Positions 1 through 7,036 of a stretch of 64,000 nucleotides of DNA are shown here, one piece after another. Position 1 is the first letter of the stretch; each line of letters begins with the position of its first letter. The notes under the pieces were generated by a model. The model worked only from the letters and a program-made list of their open reading frames with translations. It did not search any database and had not been told where the DNA came from. Origin of the DNA: Collinsella sp. An7 (lineage in GTDB: Bacteria; Actinomycetota; Coriobacteriia; Coriobacteriales; Coriobacteriaceae); assembly GCF_002159335.1 (NCBI RefSeq), contig NZ_NFHP01000003.1, positions 248,001 through 312,000 on the forward strand, read 5' to 3'. The translations under genes were made by a program, and so were the position numbers.

Positions 1-761
1 TTGTCGCCGGACTTGCCCTTGCGCATCTCGCTACCCTTCGCGCGCGATATGGCGCTGATGGCCACCACCGCCACGCCCGCCCGGATGGCGGCGAGGTTGA
101 CGGCGCGCACGGAGTCGCGCAGCGCCTCGGTCTCGTCCTGCCCCGGAAGCGCGTCGATGCACTGAAGGTAGTCGAGGAAGAGCACGCGACCGCCGTGGGC
201 ACCGGTGCTCCGTATCTCCTCGCAGATGTACACGAGGTTGCTCGCGTTCCCGTCGCTGATGGCGTCCACGATGCGCAGGTTCGGGCAGCGGACCATCAGC
301 TCGATGTCCGCCGAGTACACCGGGTCGTTCGCCGGCTCGTACGTCCCGTCGGCTATCGCCGCCGCCTGCTTGCGCCCGAGCTCCTCGAAGTCCGCCCAGT
401 GCCACGGCTCCAGCCCGTCGAGCACGTAGGAGAGCCGCGAGCCCATGCGGGCGCGCACCTCGGGCATCCCGAGCTCCAGAGATACGTACGTCACGCCGGT
501 TGGCCGCCCCGTGTCCGGGTCCGTCGACTGGGCCATCCTTTCGGCGAGCCACAGGCAGAAGGCGCTCTTGCCAGCGCCCGTGGTCCCGCCGATGAAGTGC
601 ACGCCGGGGCGGAAGCCCCCGTGCAGCATGCGGTCCAGCTCGGGGATTGTCGACGGGACGGGCTGCTTCGAGCTGGTGTAGGCGCTGAGGTAGTCGCCCA
701 TCTTCTCGCCGACGTTCCAGAAGGCGGGCGCGGGACGCATCATCGACTCGTGCGCCTTCAC
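1..761 (-). CDS. DnaB-like replicative helicase (RecA-fold ATPase), 3' end beyond window
   Basis: This is a phage or prophage replication ATPase whose C-terminus lies outside the window. The GTG start at 759-761 overlaps the stop of the upstream gene by four bases (GTGA). A Walker A motif GGTTGAGKS sits near residues 58-66. It is followed by VTYVSLELGMPE, like the DnaB H1a region, and a Walker B/H3 motif FLDYLQ near residue 165 followed by a conserved AISAISRAKGSEM stretch. These match the DnaB C-terminal domain; the N-terminal DnaB domain is absent, as in many phage helicases. The winged-helix gene directly upstream probably supplies origin binding or helicase loading. A RadA-like or Gp4-type ATPase is a less likely alternative. 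Confidence 0.8.
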   Translation of the reverse strand, partial: MKAHESMMRPAPAFWNVGEKMGDYLSAYTSSKQPVPSTIPELDRMLHGGFRPGVHFIGGTTGAGKSAFCLWLAERMAQSTDPDTGRPTGVTYVSLELGMPEVRARMGSRLSYVLDGLEPWHWADFEELGRKQAAAIADGTYEPANDPVYSADIELMVRCPNLRIVDAISDGNASNLVYICEEIRSTGAHGGRVLFLDYLQCIDALPGQDETEALRDSVRAVNLAAIRAGVAVVAISAISRAKGSEMRKGKSGD

Positions 762-1270
762 ACTATCCTCCTTGCGATCTCGGCGCTCATCGCGCCGTAG
801 TCGAATCTCTCGGCGCTGGGCCGCCCCTCGCTAGAGGGGGCGGCACAAGCGCCCTCTAGTAATCTAGTGGGGTTGGCTGAGGCACTTACCCTTTGGGAGT
901 GCGAGACACTACCCTTTCTAAGTGCCTCAGCCGACCCTTTCTCATTAATGGGTTGTCTGGGCGGATACCCTTTACCGCGCGGCATCAAGATGTACTTCTG
1001 GGCCTTTCCGCGATGAGAGTAGCCCGATTTCACAATCATCCCTTTACGTCGTAGCGCTTGGATTGCGTCGCGCACGGTAAACTCGCTCACGCCCAATATC
1101 TCGGCCATCTCTGTGCGGGGCCGACACGACTCGAACTGGCCCTTGCTGTTGCGCTCCATGTTCGCCGCGAGGAGCAGCATGACGCGCTCCTGCGTGCCGG
1201 AGAGACCGGCCTCGGCCCACTCGGCTATCCACGGCTCGAACGCCCGCGCGAAGCGCGTCTGCCTGCTCAC
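758..1270 (-). CDS. Winged-helix phage replication protein (initiator/helicase-loader type)
   Basis: This 170-residue protein starts at a GTG that overlaps the nuclease stop codon by four bases. Residues about 5-100 read as a winged helix: SGTQERVMLLLAANMERNSK, then RPRTEMAEILGVSEFTVRDAI with a wing GMIVKSGYSHRGKAQKYIL. This layout is typical of phage replication proteins that recognise an origin and recruit a DnaB helicase, and the next gene encodes such a helicase. The C-terminal part is low in recognisable motifs and may be the helicase contact region. Start choice rests on the GTGA coupling. Origin binding is inferred from gene order. Confidence 0.7.
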   Translation of the reverse strand: MSRQTRFARAFEPWIAEWAEAGLSGTQERVMLLLAANMERNSKGQFESCRPRTEMAEILGVSEFTVRDAIQALRRKGMIVKSGYSHRGKAQKYILMPRGKGYPPRQPINEKGSAEALRKGSVSHSQRVSASANPTRLLEGACAAPSSEGRPSAERFDYGAMSAEIARRIV

Positions 1271-1728
1271 TGTTCGTATCTCACCCCCAGCAGGTCGCTC
1301 ACGATCCGGGCGGTCTCGCGCCGGTCGCAGAACATGAACCGCGCGCCGTGCCGCTCGTGCAGCGCGTCCAGAATCTTGCGGAGCTGCGGGCCGTTCATCG
1401 GCTTGCGGCGCTTGGCGCGGCACTCGTCGGTGAGCGGGTTGCAGCGCCGGCACCGGCGGCACACCCCGCTCACCCACGTCTCGATGAGCTCCGGCCGCTC
1501 GTACTCCGGGTGCTCCTCCACGAGGATGACCAGCACCTTGCCGTCCGCCGTGGCCCGGTCCAGCTCCCGCACGAACCGGTCGTGGTCGCGCCCGACGTTG
1601 CCCGCGAGCTCCTGCACGTCCCTCTTGGTGTCCACGAGGTAGCGCGAGCCCTCGGCCCAGTAGTCGCCCGTATCGAGCTTTCGCCGTTCCACCGCGACGC
1701 CGTGGGCGGCCCACCATGAGTGCTTCAC
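1267..1728 (-). CDS. ERCC4-type phage nuclease
   Basis: From the first canonical start (GTG at 1728) the protein has 153 residues. It carries the ERCC4/XPF nuclease core: ERRKLDTGDYW, then LVDTKRDVQEL, corresponding to the GDY...ERK...D active site. A cysteine cluster CRRCRRC...C near residue 90 may bind zinc. In the same frame immediately upstream of the GTG, without a stop, lie the codons for VIYEDTRQQ (1744-1770). That is the usual first strand of this fold, including the conserved D-x-R. The true start may therefore be a rare ATC or GTC near 1765-1770. The role is probably processing of branched DNA during phage replication or recombination. Confidence 0.8.
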   Translation of the reverse strand: MKHSWWAAHGVAVERRKLDTGDYWAEGSRYLVDTKRDVQELAGNVGRDHDRFVRELDRATADGKVLVILVEEHPEYERPELIETWVSGVCRRCRRCNPLTDECRAKRRKPMNGPQLRKILDALHERHGARFMFCDRRETARIVSDLLGVRYEQ

Positions 1729-1777
1729 GGCGTGCCGCCCGCGCTGCTGCCTCGTGTCTTCGTAGATGACCGCGCCG

Positions 1778-2341
1778 CTAGAAGGGGATGTCCTCGGAAT
1801 AGGTGGACAGCTCGGCGTCGGTGATGGGAGCGGCCTTGGCGTCTCGGTCGTCCTTGGTCTGTGGGGCGGGAAAGTCGCCCTCCTTGATGGCCTGCACCGT
1901 GCAGATGTGCTGCAAGTCGACGGCGGTGCGGTCCTTGCCCTTGGCGTTCCCGCGCTGCCCGGTGTAGAGCCGGTGGCGGAGGACCATGCCGACCCACTTG
2001 CCGGCGAGCGTCTGCTCGGCGCCGTCGCGGCTCGCGTCGTAGCGGAAGCCCGCGTTGCCCTCGCTCTGCTCGATGCACTCGACCAGCATCTTGTAGCGCT
2101 GCCAGCCGAAGTCGCTGGTCAGGTAGAGCTTGATGGTGCGCTGCCAGTCCTGCGCGTCGGGGCCGTAGAAGAACCGGCCCTCGTCTGCGAGGTAGGGGTT
2201 GTAGACGAGCGCGAGATACGGCTTCGCCTCGTCGGTGTGGTCCTCCACCGCGTCGATGCGCACGGCGTACCCGCCCTCCGGCAGGATGCCGCCGCCACCG
2301 TTCGACGCGGTGATGCTGTCCCAGTTAGCGTTTGCCTTCAT
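1778..2341 (-). CDS. DUF669-like phage protein, probable ssDNA-binding partner
   Basis: This 187-residue protein begins MKANANWDSI and has a mid-region with W-Q-R and G-K-W-V-G-M-V patterns resembling DUF669 phage proteins. The C-terminus is acidic and ends in YSEDIPF, very like the protein-docking tail of single-stranded DNA-binding proteins (DIPF). The start overlaps the end of the upstream ATPase by 17 bases. Context between an annealing-type ATPase and an ERCC4 nuclease fits an SSB function in phage recombination and replication. Family assignment is by resemblance only; ssDNA binding is inferred from the tail and neighbours. Confidence 0.7.
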   Translation of the reverse strand: MKANANWDSITASNGGGGILPEGGYAVRIDAVEDHTDEAKPYLALVYNPYLADEGRFFYGPDAQDWQRTIKLYLTSDFGWQRYKMLVECIEQSEGNAGFRYDASRDGAEQTLAGKWVGMVLRHRLYTGQRGNAKGKDRTAVDLQHICTVQAIKEGDFPAPQTKDDRDAKAAPITDAELSTYSEDIPF

Positions 2342-2996
2342 CCTTGCGTTCCTTCCCGCCGCGCTTCTTCGCGGCATCGTCGGTGAGGGGCGCCATGCCC
2401 CAGTACTCGCGAATGAGCCGGTCGACCTCCTTGAGGTCGTTGTCCATGGTCCCGGGGAGCATCCCCATCGGGGCCTTCGCCATGTTGGCGCCATCGTTCT
2501 CGGTGACGAAGACGTGCCTTCCGTCGCGCACCTCGCAGTCGATGAGGACGGGCACGGCGCCCTCGATGCCGAACTTCTCATCGAGCATGCGCCCAACGGT
2601 GCGAATCTTCTCGTGGCCGTTGGCGTCCAGCTCTGGGTGCATAAAGAGGTAGGTGATGCAGTCCTCCGGAGCGAGCACCGTGGCGCTCTTGATGAGCTCT
2701 TGGAAGTTGACGGCCATGTCCGTGAATTTTCCGTAGCCGGTCTCGCGGGCCCGAGCGAAGTTCTCGAGGCTCATGAGGTACCCGGCGTCGTCGACCACCC
2801 ACGCGCGGCGCTTTCCGCTCGTGATGCACGCCCTGATGGTGCGGTAGTCCTGCGTGTTGGTGGAGTCCAGCTTCTTGCGGAATGGCAGCGGCTTGCCCAT
2901 GACGTTCAGGATGCCGACCTCGCCCGGCTCGAAGTTGCGCAGCGACGTGCTCTTTCCGCTTCCAGATTTGCCGAGGACGATGACGCACACGCCCAT
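2325..2996 (-). CDS. AAA/RecA-like phage ATPase (Sak4-like recombination ATPase)
   Basis: This is a 223-residue P-loop protein with Walker A GKSGSGKST at residues 9-17 and a Walker B-like AWVVDD near 65-70. Residues following these (SLENFAR, ELIKSATVL, TYLFMHPE) match phage ATPases often annotated AAA_24, a group that includes Sak4-type single-strand annealing proteins. The lysine- and arginine-rich tail (KKRGGKERKDEGKR) may contact DNA. ATG at 2994-2996 overlaps the upstream stop by one base; a GTG one codon earlier is also possible. Pairing with the SSB-like gene downstream supports a recombination role, which is inferred. Confidence 0.72.
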   Translation of the reverse strand: MGVCVIVLGKSGSGKSTSLRNFEPGEVGILNVMGKPLPFRKKLDSTNTQDYRTIRACITSGKRRAWVVDDAGYLMSLENFARARETGYGKFTDMAVNFQELIKSATVLAPEDCITYLFMHPELDANGHEKIRTVGRMLDEKFGIEGAVPVLIDCEVRDGRHVFVTENDGANMAKAPMGMLPGTMDNDLKEVDRLIREYWGMAPLTDDAAKKRGGKERKDEGKR

Positions 2997-3217
2997 CACT
3001 CCACCCCCGCCCTGCTCATGACCTGCCCGACGAACTCCGCCGGGTCGATGCCATCCCCGTCGGCCACGATGGCGCGCAGCGACGCGGCGGCGCCCATGAG
3101 GTAGGTGGAGCCGCCCGGGTCTCCGTCCGTTATCTCCTTAGCGCGTATCTCCAGCGCCCCGGCGCACCGCTCGAGGGTGCCCCGGTCGCAGGAGAAGCGC
3201 CAGCCGCTATAGCCCAT
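2996..3217 (-). CDS. Small phage early protein, unknown function
   Basis: This 73-residue product begins MGYSGWRFSCDRG and ends GQVMSRAGVE. I do not recognise a family. It is predicted helical with no membrane segment. It overlaps the neighbouring genes on both sides (11 bases upstream, 1 base downstream), so it is embedded in the coupled early operon. Its third codon positions are almost all G or C like its neighbours, supporting coding. Confidence 0.6.
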   Translation of the reverse strand: MGYSGWRFSCDRGTLERCAGALEIRAKEITDGDPGGSTYLMGAAASLRAIVADGDGIDPAEFVGQVMSRAGVE

Positions 3218-3428
3218 CGTCGCCGTCCTCCCCGTCGCCGTCGGGCTCGTCCACGGGCGACAAGTCCATAACCCCCAGCACCTCGCGGAGGCTCGGCCCG
3301 GCGTCGAGCACGTCGATCTCGTCGACGGAGCCGTCGCACATCTTGCGCACCAGCTCGGCGCGCTCCGGGTCCTCGAAGGCCACCGCCGGGCGGTAGCTTG
3401 CCGAGGTCACCACGTACACCTTTTTCAT
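3207..3428 (-). CDS. Small acidic phage early protein, unknown function
   Basis: This 73-residue protein starts MKKVYVVTSASYRP and ends in a very acidic tail (DEPDGDGEDGDDGL). The N-terminus resembles a single beta-alpha unit. The acidic tail could mimic DNA or dock to a basic partner, but that is speculation. A GGAGAG Shine-Dalgarno precedes the ATG. It overlaps the following gene by 11 bases and the preceding one by 4. Confidence 0.6.
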   Translation of the reverse strand: MKKVYVVTSASYRPAVAFEDPERAELVRKMCDGSVDEIDVLDAGPSLREVLGVMDLSPVDEPDGDGEDGDDGL

Positions 3429-3607
3429 CTGCTCTCCTCTCCCGCCACCATGCGCCGGGCGGCCTCAACCGCCTCGCGGTAGGTGGCATCCGGCCCCACG
3501 GGGACCGGTATCCGTATCCTCACGCCGTGGGCGGCGTCGTACGTGCACCCCTCGACGGGCACGGGCAGCTCCCAGCGCCCGGTGGAGGGGTTGCGCTCCG
3601 GCGTCAC
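3425..3607 (-). CDS. Small phage early protein, unknown function
   Basis: This 60-residue product begins MTPERNPSTGRWELPVPVEG and ends REAVEAARRMVAGEESR. Its first part looks like a short beta hairpin and the second like one amphipathic helix. No known domain was recognised. ATGA overlaps at both ends tie it to the coupled operon and support the start. Confidence 0.6.
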   Translation of the reverse strand: MTPERNPSTGRWELPVPVEGCTYDAAHGVRIRIPVPVGPDATYREAVEAARRMVAGEESR

Positions 3608-3711
3608 CTCGTCACCGCCCAGAGTCCCCAGCTGAGCCAGATGCCGACCCGCCAGAGCGCGGCGGCGAGGAGGGCGAGGGCCGCGTAGCGCACGACCTTG
3701 CCCGCCTCCAC
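3604..3711 (-). CDS. Small membrane protein (single TM helix), phage early region
   Basis: This is a 35-residue reading frame starting at GTG 3709-3711. Most of it is one hydrophobic segment (ALALLAAALWRVGIWLSWGL). Its stop overlaps the next gene's ATG in an ATGA junction, the pattern used through this operon. Third codon positions here are nearly all G or C in this frame. The frame is open further upstream, and a good AAGGAGG lies before an ATG at about 3837, so a 78-residue form cannot be excluded. The overlapping gene at 3612-3809 has the better codon pattern upstream of 3712. Confidence 0.45.
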   Translation of the reverse strand: MEAGKVVRYAALALLAAALWRVGIWLSWGLWAVTR

Positions 3712-3809
3712 TCCACGTACTCCTTCATGAGCTCGGGGTCCGCCATCGCCTCCAGGCACGCCTCGTACAGCGCGTGCGAGACGGTCAAGGGCACCCTCGG
3801 CGACCCCAT
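3612..3809 (-). CDS. Small phage protein, unknown; reading frame shifts near 3712
   Basis: Starting at ATG 3807-3809 with a GGAG seven bases before it, this frame encodes MGSPRVPLTVSHALYEACLE and on to MADPELMKEYVEW with strongly GC-biased third positions. After about 3712 the composition becomes serine/proline/arginine-rich, typical of an out-of-frame stretch, and the coding signal moves to the frame of the overlapping membrane protein. Either two genes overlap, or a one-base shift has split or fuses one protein. Function is not recognised. Confidence 0.45.
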   Translation of the reverse strand: MGSPRVPLTVSHALYEACLEAMADPELMKEYVEWRRARSCATRPSPSSPPRSGGSASGSAGDSGR

Positions 3810-3941
3810 GGCAGCTCCATTCCTCTGCTGGTACAATCATCCATGACCTCCTTCTGGTCGGGCTCTCGCGGGCAGCTTGCAGGCATCCGCGAGGGCTTTT
3901 CTCTTGTAGATGCGACGGACCGCCCCTCCGGGCGCGCACGC

Positions 3942-4133
3942 TCAGCGCGGTGCGTGCGGGCCGTTGAAAGGAGAGGGCGCGGCCCTCCCGGCGGTGATGG
4001 GCTCCTGGTGATGCCTCGGTAAGCCATGGGCTAGCTCTTCTTCGCCCTTTACGTGTGCGCCCGGGGCGACGGTCCGTGTGATTTCGCCGGCCTCCCACCG
4101 GCCCGTGTCTGACGTGGATGTATCGGCTCTCAC
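3942..4133 (-). CDS. Possible small phage protein, weakly supported
   Basis: This is a GTG-initiated 63-codon frame beginning VRADTSTSDTGRWEAGEITR. Codon third positions are moderately GC-biased and the first 45 residues look protein-like. The ribosome site (GGTGAGG) is weak and no family is recognised. It would be the first gene of the coupled early operon. It could equally be leader RNA. Confidence 0.3.
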   Translation of the reverse strand: MRADTSTSDTGRWEAGEITRTVAPGAHVKGEEELAHGLPRHHQEPITAGRAAPSPFNGPHAPR

Positions 4134-4690
4134 GCCTCACCGCCGGACGTATCCGGTCGTTCCGCAGGCGGGCGCGTCGCCCGTCCACTCGCGCCCTCCT
4201 CGGGCGCTCATGCCGTCCGAACCGGCGCGCTTCCGCGCTACGGCGACGGCGTATTGCTCCGCCCGGCGGCGCGCCGTTCCTGCCGCGCCACGTGCCGGTG
4301 GATTGTCAAGGTGCCGTTCATCCAACCGGATACGCGATGGGGTGGCTTCGTGCCGTAGAATCAAGGCGTCCGATTGATTGCCGGAGATTGGAGGTCTCTT
4401 TTGAAGGCAGTTTTGAGGACGCGGTCCCTCCGTAACGGGTAGCGCCGCGCGAGCCCGGGCAGCTCGAAGGCGACTCACCGAAGGCCGCGTTGCGGAGCGG
4501 CGTCGAACCGGCTGCGCGGGAGCGCATCGGAGGCCGCACGGCCGAAGGGGGCGACCCGAACGGGACGCCCGCCGGCAAGTGCAGGTGGAGGGAGAAGGGC
4601 CCGGTGCCGGGGCGATGGCTGCCGCAACAGCCGGAGCCCCGGTGCCATCCCATCGCGTATCCGGTTGTCAAGGTGCTGAAAAGGATGTGC
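4134..4690. other. Non-coding, structured prophage intergenic region with inverted and direct repeats
   Basis: No convincing gene was found in these 557 bases. An 18-bp inverted repeat pairs 4324-4341 with 4649-4666. A 12-bp direct repeat TTGTCAAGGTGC occurs at 4303-4314 and 4665-4676. A strong hairpin lies at 4607-4642: CCGGGGC pairs with GCCCCGG around an inner GGCTG/CAGCC stem with a six-base loop. The region separates replication genes from the immunity module, where phages often place an origin, leader RNA or regulatory RNA. Function is unknown. Confidence 0.5.
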
Positions 4691-4846
4691 CTAACTCTCG
4701 CGCCTCAGCATGTTTCTGACGTCAACCAGGTACGAGAGGCAGAAGCACAGGAGCATCGCGCAATAGGTGACACTTTGTTCTTCACCGGTAACCGAGTGGA
4801 GAACAAATATCGCGATGCCCAGCAGAATCCAAAGCGTGCTTATCAA
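4691..4846 (-). CDS. Small two-helix membrane protein (TTG start)
   Basis: This 51-residue protein starts at TTG 4844-4846, seven bases after a strong AGGAGG site (about 4853-4858). It has two hydrophobic segments, about residues 4-19 (TLWILLGIAIFVLHSV) and 27-42 (TYCAMLLCFCLSYLVD), joined by a short polar turn GEEQ, and ends RNMLRRES. It follows the Cro-like gene on the same strand, so it should be an early lytic or exclusion-type product. No family is recognised. A holin-like or superinfection-exclusion role is only a possibility. Confidence 0.6.
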   Translation of the reverse strand: MISTLWILLGIAIFVLHSVTGEEQSVTYCAMLLCFCLSYLVDVRNMLRRES

Positions 4847-4876
4847 GCGTTTACCTCCTATCTCCCCGCTGCGGCG

Positions 4877-5212
4877 CTACTCGCCCTCCTCCACCTCCGC
4901 TCGCATCTCGGCGAGCGTCTTGTAGAACACCGGAGGAACGCCGACCTCGTCGAAAACGTCCTCGATCGCATTGAGGTTGGAAAGCCGTTCCTCGCGCTCA
5001 GTAGGCAGGTCGCCATCGGATTCGAGCAGGTATTCGAGGCTCGCGTCCGGGAAAAACGCATCCCGAATCTTCTTCGCTTCGCTGACCGTCAGCGGAATGC
5101 GCTCGTTCATCTTCAAGGAGACGTTGTTCACGGACATATCGAGCAACTCGGAAACCTTTGCATAGCTAACGCCGCACCTCTTGAGTTCGGCTTTGATGTT
5201 TTGATAGGCCAT
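4877..5212 (-). CDS. Cro-like HTH protein of the prophage switch
   Basis: This 111-residue protein starts at ATG 5210-5212 behind GGAGGTG. Residues about 5-50 (NIKAELKRCGVSYAKVSELL, then MSVNNVSLKMNERIPLTVSEAKKIRDAFF) form an XRE-type helix-turn-helix; the remainder is acidic and helical. It is divergent from the S24 repressor gene across a 132-bp region with palindromic operators. It is therefore the natural Cro counterpart that favours the early operon. Assignment is by position and fold; no specific family was recognised. Confidence 0.75.
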   Translation of the reverse strand: MAYQNIKAELKRCGVSYAKVSELLDMSVNNVSLKMNERIPLTVSEAKKIRDAFFPDASLEYLLESDGDLPTEREERLSNLNAIEDVFDEVGVPPVFYKTLAEMRAEVEEGE

Positions 5213-5344
5213 CTTCACCTCCAATCACGAAATATCGTGTTGTTGGGAACAATATATACGAGCTTTCGTAGTTTGTAAATACGATATTCACGAGAAATTA
5301 GAATTGGATAGAATGATTGTACGAAGCTTCGGAAGGAGGCCATC
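5213..5344. promoter_or_regulatory. Divergent promoter/operator region of the prophage genetic switch
   Basis: Three similar palindromes of the form YACGA-N4-TCGTR are visible: CACGAAATATCGTG at 5226-5239, TACGAGCTTTCGTA at 5257-5270 and TACGAAGCTTCGGA at 5320-5333 (last half-site imperfect). Further half-sites lie at 5280-5293. A minus-strand promoter fits TTTACA (5274-5279) and TATATT (5251-5256) with 17-bp spacing, and the second operator fills its spacer. A plus-strand promoter fits TTCACG (5287-5292) and TAGAAT (5309-5314) with 16 bp, the third operator lying just downstream. The arrangement resembles a lambda-type switch; regulation is inferred. Confidence 0.7.
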
Positions 5345-6001
5345 GTGGAGACACTCGAAGAAGCCGTTAGACGCCTAATCAAATCCAGCTACGGAAGCGT
5401 CTCTAAGTTCTCAGATGTAATTGGCATCCCTGCCACGTCTATTTACAGCGCCCTTGATCGCGGCCTTGCGAACACGCGCACAGAGCTGACCGACAAGATA
5501 TATCGAGAACTTAATATCGACTGGGAAACAGCAAGGCTTGACGATGACTTTCGCGAGTTAAAGCTCAAGAGCCAGACAGCCAACCAGTTCTTCGACTGCC
5601 CCCTCTACGGGTCCATCGCAGCAGGCACCCCGATAGAGATGATAGAGATCGAGGACACCTTCCCCATCCCCTCGGAGATGCACGCCCGGTACCCGAAGGC
5701 CTTCCTGCTCCGCATCAAGGGCGAGTCGATGAACCGCGTGCTCCCGAACGGCTGCATGGCGCTCGTCGACCCGTGCGAGACCATCGAGTACGACGGCGAG
5801 CCGTACGCCGTGTGCGTGAACGGGTACGACGCCACGGTGAAGCGCGTGAGAGCGCTCGCCAACGGGTTCAAGCTCGTCCCGGACTCGACCGACCCCACCT
5901 ACAAGCCGGTCGTGTACGACTACGGCGTTGAGGGGACCGAGGTCATCACGGTCATCGGCCGCGTGGTGTGGTACTGCGTGCCGTTCGATTGGAGCTTCTG
6001 A
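5345..6001 (+). CDS. CI/LexA-type prophage repressor with S24 self-cleavage domain
   Basis: This 218-residue repressor starts at GTG behind AAGGAGG. Residues 1-60 form an HTH domain (SKFSDVIGIPATSIYSALDR). Residues about 85-218 are an S24/LexA autoprotease with an Ala-Gly cleavage site at 93-94, catalytic Ser in KGESMN (about 128) and catalytic Lys in DATVKRV (about 166). DNA damage would trigger RecA-assisted self-cleavage and induction, as known for the family. The C-terminal strand ITVIGRVVWY recurs as leftover fragments at 6915-6959 and 7848-7883. The stop overlaps the next gene's ATG. Confidence 0.92.
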   Translation: METLEEAVRRLIKSSYGSVSKFSDVIGIPATSIYSALDRGLANTRTELTDKIYRELNIDWETARLDDDFRELKLKSQTANQFFDCPLYGSIAAGTPIEMIEIEDTFPIPSEMHARYPKAFLLRIKGESMNRVLPNGCMALVDPCETIEYDGEPYAVCVNGYDATVKRVRALANGFKLVPDSTDPTYKPVVYDYGVEGTEVITVIGRVVWYCVPFDWSF

Positions 6002-6909
6002 TGTGCGGGCCGGAGGATATCAAGGGGATCGTCGAGGCCGGCAGCCATGTCCTGTCAGGTTCGAGCAAGTTCATCGACTCGCTGTGCAGGATTCGACCGG
6101 GCCTTGCCATAGCGAGCGAGGCGCGCGGCATCGCGAGCGCGAACGATGTGCTTCTCGACGCGATGGAGGAGACAGTCAGGCGATGCAGAAAAATGGGCTT
6201 TTCAGAGAGCGCGACAACCGGCATGTGCATGAGGCTCGCAAACGAGTTCAGCAAGTCGGAAAACCTTTCAAGCTGCCTTTCATTTGCACAAGAGATGGTA
6301 GGCAGCGACTACGATGCGAGCGGGATTGACCACGGCTGGTTCATCAGATGGTCAGACGGCGCGGCTGAGCAGACGGATAACGAGATGTGCGTGATATGGG
6401 GAAAGCTACTCGCAGGTGAGCTGGACCAGCCCGGCTCGTACTCCAAGCGCACGATGTCAGTCCTCGCCGACATGAGCGCACACGAGGCATCGCTGTTCGC
6501 GAATCTGTGCTCCACATCGATTTATGTGAAATCGCGCGGAGTAAAGACGCTGTTTGCTGTTCTAGCAGACGACGTGTTGGGCGGTGACACCTTTAACGGC
6601 GAACTTCTTTCAATCACCGATTTAGACGACCTCGCCGCTATCGGACTCATCACAACTTCCACCTGGACGAGCCAGGGGCTTCCTGGAAAGACCTCATACA
6701 CATTGGAGCTTGACGATAGATCAGCTGTGATAACCAATCCCAATGAAGATTGCAAGGCATTTGTTTTCTCGCACATGAGGTACCTGCAGGAGGGAATGGA
6801 GCTTGCGTCGCTCTGCGAAATCGGTACGTTTAACAGACTCAAAGAAGCCATTGATAAGGTCGTTACCCGTGCAGGTCTCGCTATTGAGTGGACAGACCAT
6901 TCCCGTTAA
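6001..6909 (+). CDS. DUF2806-family protein, prophage accessory
   Basis: This 302-residue protein starts at ATG 6001, one base overlapping the repressor stop, behind TTGGAGC. The central motif MCVIWGKLLAGELDQPGS followed by SKRTMSVLADMSAHEASLF matches DUF2806 proteins, commonly found in phages and mobile islands. The N-terminus lacks a signal peptide and the rest looks soluble. Its position directly behind the repressor, cotranscribed in the lysogen, suggests an immunity or exclusion role, but no activity is known for the family. The sequence after it contains a leftover repressor 3' end. Confidence 0.75.
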   Translation: MCGPEDIKGIVEAGSHVLSGSSKFIDSLCRIRPGLAIASEARGIASANDVLLDAMEETVRRCRKMGFSESATTGMCMRLANEFSKSENLSSCLSFAQEMVGSDYDASGIDHGWFIRWSDGAAEQTDNEMCVIWGKLLAGELDQPGSYSKRTMSVLADMSAHEASLFANLCSTSIYVKSRGVKTLFAVLADDVLGGDTFNGELLSITDLDDLAAIGLITTSTWTSQGLPGKTSYTLELDDRSAVITNPNEDCKAFVFSHMRYLQEGMELASLCEIGTFNRLKEAIDKVVTRAGLAIEWTDHSR

Positions 6910-6959
6910 TCAATGGCGTCATCGTGTGGCACCAGGCGGAAAGTGATTTGGAGAGGTAG
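6903..6959 (+). pseudogene. Leftover 3' end of an S24 repressor gene (copy 1)
   Basis: In the frame ending at TAG 6957-6959 the DNA encodes PLINGVIVWHQAESDLER. This resembles the final strand and tail of S24 repressors (ITVIGRVVWY in the intact gene, VRTVGAVVWYQAGNEKE in copy 2). It shares with copy 2 the DNA stretch TCGTGTGGYACCAGGCGG. It has no start of its own. It marks a recombination junction behind the DUF2806 gene. Confidence 0.55.
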
Positions 6960-7036
6960 GGAATGGCGCCTACCTTGCGGATGAAAGGGAGCATCGGAAG
7001 CAAGATGGATACGGAGCTACTGGACGGAGGACGACG

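Noticed and set aside
31-552. Alternative minus-strand frame with an arginine/glycine-rich product at the left edge
   Set aside because: The product is low-complexity, whereas the neighbouring frame gives Walker A, Walker B and other helicase motifs.
4134-4690. Possible RNase P RNA, tmRNA or tRNA in the structured prophage gap
   Set aside because: None of the conserved cores of these RNAs could be recognised; only generic hairpins and repeats are present.
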